Positions 1-10,201 of a stretch of 64,000 bases of DNA are shown here, piece after piece. Below the pieces are notes generated by a model that saw only the letters and a list, made by a program, of their open reading frames with translations, was not told where the DNA came from and did not search any database. Position numbers and translations under genes: made by a program. The stretch is from Geosiphon pyriformis (taxonomy: Eukaryota > Glomeromycota > Glomeromycetes > Archaeosporales > Geosiphonaceae): the NCBI GenBank assembly GCA_016748015.1, contig JAAOMT010000638.1:62001-126000 (forward strand), given 5' to 3'. The stretch's first letter is position 1. Each line of letters begins with the position of its first letter.

Positions 1-539
1 ATGGATTGCATACGAGTCCTGAAGCCGGGTGGATATCTTGTGTTTGTCGAACAATACAATGGGGCTAGAGGACGGCAACGGGAATATGGTGTATTAGCGA
101 AGACATGTGAGTCAATCTTGATGGTCTTTTTAATTGTCAGTGTATGAAGATTGACATAATTTTTATTTGCTCTTTAAAGCTGCACATTTATCTTCGAAAA
201 AGATAAAACCATTCATATGCACGTGTACAAATCTACGCCATCTCCGGTTTATCGAATTCAAAGAAAAGAATCAAGATATTCCCCAAAATTTCAGGCTTTC
301 AACTATCGAGCCATTCTCTAAGAAAAGCACTGAAAAGAAAAAAGAGCAAAAAATGGTACGCACTTATAATTTCGTTTGTTTGTTTGTTTGTTTGATATTC
401 ATTAAGTTCTAACCAAATATTTGTTTATCATAAATTCCAGTATAAAAAATTTGTGAAGACTCTAAAATGGGCTACCCTCCTATCCAAAAAATCAAAAATT
501 GAAGATTTGAATTTTTCTATACCTTTTATGGCTGATTAA
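1..539 (+). CDS. SAM-dependent methyltransferase, 3' part (gene begins before the window)
   Basis: C-terminal part of a probable class I methyltransferase. The first segment carries LKPGGYLVFVEQ, the typical hydrophobic strand after an L-K-P-G-G turn in this fold. Exons inferred from splice signals and phase are 1-106, 180-355 and 441-539. The introns are GTGAGT...AAG (107-179, phase 1) and GTACGC...CAG (356-440, phase 0); the reading frame stays open across both and ends in TAA at 537-539. The tail is Lys-rich (STEKKKEQK) and unlike the tails of the MGxCC methyltransferases downstream, so it is a different subfamily. The Met at base 1 is probably internal, because motif I (GxGxG) is missing and must lie upstream. 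Substrate unknown. Confidence 0.6.
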
Positions 540-2066
540 AATTAAAATGAAACCAATGAACAATGTCTTTTTGATTGATTTTTCTTGCCTAAAATGAATA
601 GATTTCAGAAAAATAGATGACAAAACAAAAATAAGTAATTGGCTTCAAACAAGAATTTGAAAATACATGGGAACAAATGAAATATTTTAGTCAACATTAT
701 CCAAGGTTTGGAGTTTGACTATCGCTTTCATAAAAATAATTGATTTTTAACGTAAACAAATAAAAGCTTTGATTAATCCCAATATAATAGCCATTAAACT
801 TTAATTCAAATAGATGAAATTTTTTAAACAAAATTGTTAATTTTCTTATCGCCAATTTACTCTTCCAAAAATTTAAAGGTAGTTTATTATGTATATAGCC
901 TCAGGAGATAGAATTGACTCTAGACTACTTATACACAAAGGGCCTGCAACCTATTTTATTGTGACAATTCTTTTTACTAATTAGGCGAAAAAAGCCAAAG
1001 TGATAATAAGTACCTATATTTAAAGTACTAAAAATTAATGTGTTAAAACCAATTAATTGTTATATATATTTAAGAATCAATTTATATATTGTCTAAAATT
1101 TATTCAAATATATTCAGAGAATTTGTAACATGCTTTAAATAGTTGCCTACTCTTAGCTTGTAATTTTCTATATATTTTATAAAAGTTACAAAACTCTAAA
1201 AATTATTATTATTATTATTATTATTTCATTTATAATTTCCGATTAAAGTTAATACTTAATTCTGAGTTAAAATTTTGAGATTTAAAGATAAATTTATTTC
1301 GAAAATCACAAACTTTAATTGAATATTTCAATTTGGACAATTTAAAACAAAATTCACATCAAAATTTCTTAATCAAAAATAATAATTTTAATTTTGAACA
1401 TTTTAGTCTTAATAAAATTTTTTTCACAAATTCTAATATCATTTTAAATCATAGCAATGTTAAACAACAAATAAATAACTTTTGACAAAATATTAATTTG
1501 ATATTTAAATTTTATTAAGCAATTAAATTAAATTTTTAAATTCAAATAATCTTTTATTTATATAGATTTATTTGAGTAATAGTATTTGTGTAAAATATTA
1601 ATATTTATTAACTTTTAAATTTGTATATGTGTTGACCTTAAATTTTATTTACTTATTAAACTATAAAAATTTTCATTAGTATTTAGGATTTGAACTCTAA
1701 TTTTCTATTTTATATTGAAAGTGGCAACAAGAGAGTGAAAAATCTGTTTAGTATTTTTATTTACATCAGCCTTTAATGGAATTTTACATAACTAAATGTG
1801 GATATGAATTCCCAATAGAAGATCTTTAATGAGATATGAATATAATTAATTTCATTAAGCTTGTTGTTATTTTTAATATGCACTACTAATTAATCTGGTT
1901 TTCAGAAGTGAAATAGCTAAAATATTTATTACTCTCTAAATTTACCACAGCTAAAAGCTTTCAAAAGCATTACTCTTTCAGCCCTCAAAACTTCAAAGGA
2001 AAGATCTTATCATCTTATTGTCATTTTTATTTTCGTAACTACTTATTCCCATTTTATCCACACACT
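540..2066. other. AT-rich intergenic stretch
   Basis: No coding signal seen. Contains a short (ATT)n run at about 1203-1225 and homopolymer-rich spacer. Confidence 0.6.
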
Positions 2067-2593
2067 ATGGAAAACCTTGAAATTGAAAGAACTCCTCCGG
2101 AAGCTCATGATTGCAATGAGTGTTCTTTCCGTCAAGAGAGCATTCGAGATGAATTGGATAAATTTGGCGCATGCAAATTCTTGTTTTTTGAAAAACTTTG
2201 TTCAAGTGGTAATAAAATATTTGATGAATAATTAAGATTCCAATCTATATTTAACCTAATTACATTAAGAATGGTGAATTTCATTATTTTTCTTGGATTT
2301 CATGGGGAATTAGCAAACCTCCCTTTCATGATCTTCCTCATGACCACCTTTTTGTGAATGAAATTTTAAAGGGCCATAGACCTGAAGTTACCCCACCTTG
2401 TATTGCTGAAATAATTGAAAAATGGTGGGACGCCAATCTATTCAATCGTTCTACTGCTCAAGAATTGAAGAGAGACTATGTCAATTTATTGATCTATCGT
2501 GACGAGTCTATAATTGAGAGGTTACAGTTTTTAGAATCGGAAAACTTAACCATGAAACTGCGGAAAGCGGCGTCACAACAAAAACTTTACTAA
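2067..2593 (+). pseudogene. Protein kinase remnant (WTSGN-type linker plus C-lobe end)
   Basis: From ATG 2067 the frame reads MENLEIERTPPEAHDC and reaches FEKLCSSGNKIFDE before a stop. That resembles the Cys-containing linker ending in WTSGNxxIDE that precedes kinase domains in the large Glomeromycotina kinase families. From about 2314 another frame reads KPPFHDLPHD, then GHRPEV and KWWDANLFNRSTAQELKRD. These match the C-lobe pattern GxPPF...HD...GxRPEI...CWDxxPxxRP, with Cys and Pro positions changed. Everything between (P-loop, VAIK, HRD, DFG) is absent, so the kinase core was deleted. A spliced reading (donor GTAATA about 2211, acceptor TTAG 2313) joins the two parts in frame but gives no catalytic domain. 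Family assignment is from recall of the motif pattern. Confidence 0.5.
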
Positions 2594-4518
2594 TATTAAT
2601 TCATCCGAACGCAATTTATACAAGCTGTTAATTCTATTATTAAATTATTATAAAGTAAAATTTCTCTTAATTTACTTTTTAAAAGAATTTAATAAAAATT
2701 TTATACTTTTAAAATTTTTGAAAATTGAAATTAACAATACAAAAATTCATTGATTAGGATGAAATTCTTTTTATTTAGCTATTTATGTGTCAAACAAAAA
2801 ATACTGTATATTATGTTAGAATTTTTCATGTAAATATATTTACATAAGATAAAAGTAATTATCTATCTTTATTTAATTTAAAAATATAAATTGCTATTTT
2901 TACATAACTATATTTTTTTATCATTTTAAATTTGACTATTATTATTATTTTATTGAAAAGATACGCATTGTAATTTTTTATTTACTAAAATTTTTATAAA
3001 CATAAGTAGGAAAAAATTAATTATATTTAAACTTATTTTCTTGAACAAGAACTTTTAAATAATAGTAATAATAAAATTATATTTACATTAATTTTTTTAA
3101 GTAACAATTGTTTTTTAAAAAAATATAGATGTTTCAAATTTTGTTTAATTGATAATTGTTTTTATATCTACAAAATATAATAATTAAAATTATTATTGTA
3201 ATTTATCAAAACAAAATTTTAATAAAATTTTTGTTAAATAATGAAAATTAAATTCAAAGAAACTTCTCAACCATTTTTTTATTAGCTTTAAAAAAATTTT
3301 AGCTATTATTATTGTCACTGTTGTTATTTTGTTTTGCAATTTTTAATTAATTTGAAAATTGCTAAGTTATTATTAATACATACTTGACAATTTTTTTAAT
3401 TGTTAATTATATTTTTATGATATAAAATAATTTAAATTACAAAAATAAAAAAAGCTGGCAAAGAATTTGATAGATAAATTTTAATTTTTTACTGTATTTT
3501 TGCGACATTGAACTATAGGTGATAATAACAATGATTTCATAAGATGATAAAAATAAGTAGCAATAGAATATTTACTTTTTTAATGTGTTATATAAAGAAA
3601 TTTTTTGAAAATAAACCAATAAATTAAAATCTTTTAAATCTTCTAATACAACATTAAAAGCAATTATTCTATTTTGTTTTGCATGCAATTTTTATTTTTT
3701 TTTACGAATAAAAACAAAGTTATACTATTATACTTAGGTTTAAATGAATTTTGTACAAAGAACACATATCTAGCTGTCACACTTTATTATATTTCAAAAT
3801 TTATTAAAAATGATTCAAGAATTGTAAAAACAAAAATCAGAATTTGAAGTTATCAAAAGCAATAAAAATTCGAATATATATTAAATGATATTTATTGGAA
3901 ATTTTGGCTAAAAAACAATGTACTTTATATTAAAAGAAAAACTAATAGAAAAATATAGATTGAATATTCTGGAAAATAGCATAATTTAGTGAAAAATTTT
4001 TGAAAAACGAATGCGATTAACATTTCATGGGCGTTTGAAAATTAATTTTCAAGGCATTTTTTAAGTAACAACCTAAGCTATAAAAAATGAAATCATGTTT
4101 TAATGTGGTTTTAGATTTCATTTAAAATATGCTATTATGATCATGAAGTAGGCAAAAAAGCTTACTTTAACTAGTTTTGATTAAAAGTCTATTTTTGTGC
4201 TTCTGAAAGACTCAGTTATTTAAGGAAATAATGCATACAATGTCAATTTAATAATATCCAAAGTTTCTTTTGCCTCAATAAGTAACACTGCTAAGTTCTC
4301 GCATTCCGATCTGGGTGATGCTCGTATGATTGGATAAACTTGTACAAATTATTATGTGCCAAGAACTGGTGGTGGAATGATCAAAAAAAGGGAGCTTTAG
4401 GCAACTCTAAACAAGAATAGGTAAATAATTGGTATACATACGAAATTTTCACTTTTTAACATATTATATAAAAAAATGTTATTCTTTTATTTTGAGCCAA
4501 CGTTAAAAAACTACGAAC
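2594..4518. other. AT-rich intergenic stretch
   Basis: Nothing recognisable; very AT-rich spacer between the kinase remnant and the methyltransferase gene. Confidence 0.6.
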
Positions 4519-5705
4519 ATGGGTAATTGTTGTTCAATTTGTCGCAACAGAGAAAATAATATATTGCGTTTTCGCACAATTTATGGTCGTCGTTTCCATA
4601 ACATTGAAAGTTCTGAATATATTGTACTTATTTTGAATTTATCTATAATTTCGGCTTATGATATTTTCTCCAATTAACCATTCAAAATTTTTCAGGGACC
4701 AAATGATGAAGCTGAAGTTATACGGTTGGATAAAAGTAATGTCTTTTACAAGCATTTCTGTAAGGGAAATTTCAATTCACCAATTGAGGAACGGCTGCTT
4801 AATCAATCATTAACCGTTTTAGATATTGGGTATGCTGTCACAGTATTGATTATTTCATTCATGCTACTTTATTAATCTTAAAAACTGACATTCATGGCAG
4901 ATGTGGTACTGGAGGCTGGATCCTTGATATGGCCAAAAACTATCCAAACTCAAAATTTATCGGCATCGATATGTCTCCTGTTTTTCCAAAAGAAAATCTA
5001 CCTGAAAATGTGGAATTTCTAGAGTGCAATGTGTTAGATGGTTTGCCTTTTGAAGACGATACATTCGATTTGGTTCATGAACGCTTAGTTGGCATGGCGT
5101 TAACAAATTCACAATGGAAAATTGTAATTGAAAATGAGCTTAGATTGATAAAATTGGATGGGTGGATTGAGATCGAAGATATTTATCCTATCATAGAAAC
5201 AACAAGTGATGTCACAAGACAAATTTATACTGGAGGCAAGTTGAGAACACTTTCTCCTCACTCATTTTTTTTCTTTAAGTATTCTCGCTTTATCTAAAAA
5301 ATTGTTTCTCCATTTAGTTAGGAAATTCCTAAATTCGAGAGGCTTGAGTACTAGTGCCCCGGATGATCTTAAAATGTTATGGAGTGAAACGGGGAAATTT
5401 CCCAATATTCAATGCGATAAAATCCTAATTCCACTTGGAGATCGCGCAGGGATTTGGGGAAAACTGGCAAGTAACCGTCATTCTAATAGAATTGATATTT
5501 AATTCTAAAACCTTAATCTATAAAAACTTTTTAGGCTCTTGAATTTTCAACCTTTGGACTAAGGGCAACTTCCCCATTTATTGCACCTCTGCTGAACATA
5601 ACCGTCGAACATTATGATGCTCTCGTTGAAACAATGGAAATTGAAGCCAATAAATGTAATACCCATTACTACTTACATCGAATATACGGTCAAAGAAAAT
5701 TATAG
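4519..5705 (+). CDS. MGxCC-type SAM-dependent methyltransferase, paralogue 1 (two GC-AG introns)
   Basis: Five exons: 4519-4623, 4696-4829, 4901-5235, 5318-5466 and 5535-5705, giving 297 residues. The SAM-binding motif VLDIGCGTGGW spans the second intron (about residues 76-86). FIGIDMS with its acidic residue follows, then a DGLPFEDDTFDLV segment and LDGWIEIED. Introns 1 and 2 are GT-AG. Introns 3 (5236-5317) and 4 (5467-5534) start GCAAGT; the nearby GT alternatives run into stops, so GC-AG is required. The N-terminus Met-Gly-Asn-Cys-Cys-Ser fits an N-myristoylation site followed by palmitoylatable cysteines. The first intron is absent from the two intact paralogues. It lies tail-to-tail with paralogue 2. 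Distant LaeA/Tam-type relatives act in the nucleus, which would be at odds with a lipid anchor; the substrate is unknown. Confidence 0.85.
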
Positions 5706-6952
5706 GAATCTTAAAGTATGTTATATAATCACCATTTATATTTTCATCAAGGGGATTCATTTAGAATTAGTTGCAAACTTTGCCGTAAAATTCATTGCAG
5801 TGAAGCTCAAAGAATACCCTAAAAATAAAAATATACAATAGTATAAAAACTTTAAGATATTAAAAATCTAACCAACTTATATGTGTTTTCTATTTTAAGT
5901 TAAAGGATTGTTTAAAAAATAATTTTATAATAATAATAATTGACAATATATTGTTATCAGACCTCCAATGTAATTTCAATTCTATTAAAGTCTCCAAGAT
6001 TAAAACTCAACTAAAAATTATGATAAATAATTCACAAATTAAATTTTTATTAAAAAATTTATTCTTTAATCCAATAATTTTGAAAAGAATTTGGCTAAAA
6101 TTCTTATTAACTGAATTGAAAAATCTTTTAACAATGAGCATAGATTCCAATTAAAATTTGTACCACTTCTGGAAATTTTAATGAGGAACCCTTAATAATA
6201 TTATATCTGCTGTTTTTTAAAAAGGTCAAGCAGAAAAACACCAGATATTATAAAATCCACGAGTTGAAACGTATAATAAGTACTCTTACAAAAGCTGTAA
6301 CTATAATTTATTTTAAATGTTACTTTTTGCAAAAAAGCCGATATAATAAAATATCTACTAAATTTTGTAAATATAACATTTCTTAATCATTTTCAACCTT
6401 AACTTATAAAAGTTAATACTACTTAATAATAAAAATTTTGCCTAGTTTTGAACAAAAATTTAGTCTACGAATCAACCATTGAATTTAAGATTAGTTTTTA
6501 TGTAACAAGTGCTTGGCTAGTACTGTAAAAAAGGATATGGTTTTTAGGTTAAAGTTGAAGTTTCAGATCAGATTTGATCGATTAAAAAATTTTCATTCTT
6601 CTGTTCCATTAATTTAAATTTTAGTTTGAGTTCATATTGTAAAACTTTTGGTGTTTTATGAACCTAAATAGGCACTTGAGTATCACTAATTTTCAAGGAT
6701 TAATATTTTTTTCTTCTATAAAAAAAAATTTTTAGTGTACTTTGAATTAAAGCTTATTAATTCCAGTTTAAAAAATAGCCAAGGTTTTTTCTTGAATTTT
6801 TTGCTTTCGATTGGATCACATTATTGCTAAGAAAAACTTAATTTTTCAAGAAATTATTGCATCTTAATACCTATAATCAATTCCTTATTTCAGCAAAAAG
6901 AAACTAAAACGTATTGTTGATATTTAGCAGCTCCAAGGCGTAAAGCAATTGA
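5706..6952. other. Intergenic spacer between convergent methyltransferase genes
   Basis: About 1.25 kb of AT-rich DNA between two convergent stop codons. No gene or clear repeat seen. Confidence 0.55.
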
Positions 6953-8058
6953 CTAGGGATTCTTACAACAACAAAATTTATATTGTAGCCAATTTGGATC
7001 ATTAATTTCTGCTTCTTTGAGCATCTGATCAAGGAGTTCACAAACATCGTCAAGAGAAATTCCCATATGTTCAGAGAGCAGTGCTCTCAATGATTGAATG
7101 CCTCTAATGATAAATTCCAAGCTCTAGATTGATTAAGAAAGAGTTCACGTATTAAGGCAGCATTTAAAAATATTTCACAAAATAATAAAGCATACACGCA
7201 CCATTTTGCCCCATTCACCCCCAGAGAAGCCTAAAGGTACTTTCAATTGAGTTTGCTGAATCACCGAAAAGTTATTAGTGCTTTCTAGAATTCGTGGTAA
7301 ATCTTTTCCTATTTGTGGATTGATATGTCTAAGTTTCAGCAATTCCAGCCCTAAGCAAATTATCAAAAGAAATTTAAAGTTTGAAATTATTAAATAAAAA
7401 ATGGAAAAATAGTCTAACTCTTACATGCTGTGAAAATTTTTGTAGTTGCAACGCCCTTAACTTCATAGAGGGCATCACATTCGAAGAATTCAATCCAACC
7501 ACCTGGTTTAGTGACCCTCGAAAGCTCTTGAACAGCTTGCGTTTCCCATTGCACTTGAGTGAATGCGGCAGTCAAAAATCTTTGATGTACAAAGTCGAAA
7601 GTAGAATCTTGAAATGGAAGACCATCTAGAAGATTAGATTCGAAAAATTTTACATTCTCTGGCACATTTTCCGTTTCAAAGAAAGGGCTTATATCAACAC
7701 CAGTAAAGTTTGATTCTGGATATTGCCTAGCCATTTCAATGAGCCAAGTTCCAGGGCCACATCTAAAGAAAAAGAGTGATTAATTCTTGAGGAAAATTTA
7801 ATTATTTAAGATCGTCGTCACCTACCCAACATCTAAAACTTTACATCCAGCTTTCAAATTATTTTTCACGGGTGAATGAAAACTCTCTTTCCATAGATGC
7901 TTGACGACGATATCATGTTGTCGCAGCCTTTCAGCTTCTATTTCGTCAGCTGTTCCAGGATATTTAGAATTTTTAAGAGTATGATATCGTCTTCCGTCCA
8001 CAATATGAAATCGTCCTATTTTATTTTCGAAAAAACGACTTGCACAGCATCCACCCAT
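6953..8058 (-). CDS. MGxCC-type SAM-dependent methyltransferase, paralogue 2
   Basis: Four exons on the minus strand: 8058-7826, 7762-7425, 7350-7202 and 7123-6953, giving 296 residues. All introns are GT-AG, in phases 2, 1 and 0. Motif I is VLDVGCGPGTW (about residues 74-84), followed by FTGVDIS, DGLPFQDSTFDFVHQRF and VTKPGGWIEFFE. Exon sizes 338, 149 and 171 match paralogue 3 exactly and paralogue 1 nearly so, which supports the model. The start Met-Gly-Gly-Cys-Cys-Ala-Ser again suggests myristoylation and palmitoylation. The C-terminus ends KFCCCKNP instead of the basic aromatic tail of the paralogues. This adds a second cysteine cluster or reflects divergence of the tail. Confidence 0.85.
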
Positions 8059-8590
8059 CTTCTTGAATAGCAGACAGAACTAAAAGGGATGAATTTAAAA
8101 ACTGGATCAATCTCAAATCAAGGGAAAAATTATGAGGTTTGTGAATTCAGAAAATAAAGTTTTACTTCATAGTTATCATCCGTACCACTGAACACTAGTT
8201 TTCTTTTACCGTAGAGTGGTAGAGCTGAACTCCTCTTCCACGTTTTATAGGTACATGATTATCAAATGCTACACTAAACAAATGTCTCGCTTTTGTGAAA
8301 CTTTTAATTAAGTGCCCGTACGATCTAAATTCATAAATTATTCAACCTAATATTTTCGAGAAACTGAAAAGTCATTTATAATTTTTTATAAATATAATAA
8401 ATATTGGACAATACTATTGAAGTATTCAAACTATTTGTGCATTACCTTGTCATTTTTCTTATATTGGGGGGGGGGGGGGGGGGAAGTTTCAACCTTTCAG
8501 GAAATCCTATCATTTTCAAAACTGGTGCTTGAAACGAAACATGTGCTAAATTTCTCGCAGTATTACCGAAATAGTCTAACCAAATGCATA
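8059..8590. other. Upstream region of paralogue 2
   Basis: Promoter-side spacer between the minus-strand methyltransferase and the inverted-repeat element. It holds an 18-base poly-G run; I recognise no defined promoter motif. Confidence 0.4.
8466..8483 (+). repeat. Poly-G run, 18 bases
   Basis: Uninterrupted G18 in an otherwise AT-rich region. Its length may be imprecise in the assembly. Confidence 0.9.
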
Positions 8591-8929
8591 TGGTGCAAAC
8601 CATTTATAGTCATCAAACAATTTATATAATTTTAAATTGTATCTAGTCTTCCAATTTTAATAATATTAAAAAACTAAACCGTAAATATGTTAGATTAAGT
8701 TCTTCTCTTTCACATTTACGGTTTAATTTTTTGAATTATATTATAATTTATAAAGTTATTAAAGTTTAAAATTAGCCACTTTTATTATTAATCTTTAATT
8801 TTCGGATGCCGATCAATCAGATTTTAGCCAATCAGCAATCACTAAAGTCACGTCACCACGTGATAAATCATCGAAGTATTATCATTTTCAGAAAGGCTTT
8901 CAATTAATATTAATCTAATCTTTAGATGG

Positions 8930-9117
8930 TCACTTTTTTATAAAGATATAATATCTCTCGGCCTGCGTGTCTTCTGCTGGTGACACGGCACCATTAACCA
9001 TGAATATTCCATTCACACCACCACCATATTCGGTTGTCATTATTGGAACAGAAACCCAGATATCAATATTGTTTACACCAGGCGTCAAAGAAATCGTAAA
9101 AGTACTATGAGCGATTG
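8930..9117 (-). CDS. Beta-sandwich protein fragment, C-terminal exon inside the element
   Basis: From the assembly gap to a TGA at 8930 the minus strand encodes about 60 residues with STFTISLTPGVNNIDIWVSV and an ending AERYYIFIKK. The alternation and the T-x-x-L-x-P-G-x-N-x-I pattern resemble cadherin-like or other Ig-type beta-sandwich domains, where a strand is followed by PGxNxI and a final strand before the stop. The upstream part is cut by N residues; sequence beyond the gap (9138-9235) stays open in the same frame only by chance of the gap length. Partial, possibly a captured gene fragment. Function unknown. Confidence 0.35.
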
Positions 9118-9137
9118 NNNNNNNNNNNNNNNNNNNN
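9118..9137. other. Assembly gap (20 N)
   Basis: Run of 20 unknown bases, probably of nominal size, so frames across it cannot be trusted. Confidence 0.99.
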
Positions 9138-9443
9138 CTTGATTGAGAAAACTGAAGTTGTCTTAAAGCCCATAACCTTGAATAGCTCTTTTTTGTTAGT
9201 GTTGTACATTTTCTAACGAGTTCGTTTTGATGCAAAAAATGTATGAAACGTATTAGTTCAAGTAGATAAAACCCAGATTTTTTTGTAAAAGCCTAATAAA
9301 CTTCTTACTTATAAATAATATATTAAAAACACATGTATATTAACCAATAAAATTTAATTATATAAATAAAAACACGTGAAGATCGTCATTTAATTTTTCG
9401 GACTGATCTACATTTTTGATGATTATAAATGGTTTGCACCATA

Positions 9444-10201
9444 GCCTATCACATGTATTACTAAAAATTTAGCCGAGGTAACAATTTCACATTAATATTC
9501 TTGTACTAAATGTTCCTACGATAGATTCTAAATTAAGGTTTCAACCTTAATTTCTTTTGGAAAGTTTCAGAAAATTGAAAAGTTTTTTTGGATGTTTTGA
9601 GGAAACTATTGCAAAAGCAGAAGACCTTGAATTTATGAGGATGAAGTTTTTTTAAGCAAATAGATATGAATAAAAATATATATTTTTTTTTTAATTATTA
9701 ATTATAAAATGATCATTTTCGCTAACACAAAATATTTTTTTATATAAAAAAGATGAATTAAAAGCCCAAAAAATAACAAATTATTATAAAACAAATTCCA
9801 TGTATTTTCTTAAAAATTAATAAATAATTAAAATTAAAAATTTGTTGGAAATATGTAAAACTTCCTATTCTGTTTTAAAATATTTTAGAATTCCTTTCTG
9901 TACAAAGATTTTAACCATTATTTTGATAGTTAATAATCAAAAAAGATAGCATTAATTTGAAATCAAATGATTCTACCTGGGCACAAATAGTTTTTGAATC
10001 TATATAAGATTTTCAAACCCATTACACAATAAACCCTTTGAAATTTTTTTGTAGATTGGCACAAAAAATCCTAAATTTACTGATGTAATAAAAAATTTGT
10101 TTAATTCGCTTCGTTTATTTATCAAATATTTGTGTACGACTAAAAGTATGATTTTTTTTTTTTGGAGTGGTGGGAATGAGACTGCACATAAATATTTTAT
10201 T
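9444..10201. other. Intergenic spacer upstream of the lipase-like gene
   Basis: AT-rich spacer without a recognisable gene. A T-rich tract at about 10150-10162 lies about 40 bases upstream of the chosen start. Confidence 0.5.

Larger units (their letters stand above)
8591..9441. mobile_element. Non-autonomous TA-flanked inverted-repeat element (MITE-like), 851 bp
   Basis: The two ends form a 27-bp terminal inverted repeat with one mismatch: 8591-8617, starting TGGTGCAAACCATTTATA, and 9415-9441 as its reverse complement. Each end is bordered by TA (8589-8590 and 9442-9443), the duplication left by Tc1/mariner-type transposases. No transposase lies inside. The interior holds a second 12-bp inverted repeat (TAAACCGTAAAT at 8675-8686, complement at 8714-8725), a minus-strand protein fragment and a 20-N gap. 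I infer a non-autonomous element moved in trans, possibly carrying captured host sequence. Confidence 0.7.

Noticed and set aside
1681-1700. GGATTTGAACTC resembling the complement of a tRNA T-arm
   Set aside because: No cloverleaf could be drawn around it in either direction.
5578-5841. Overlapping small frames on both strands at the end of paralogue 1
   Set aside because: They are shadows of the last methyltransferase exon in wrong frames.
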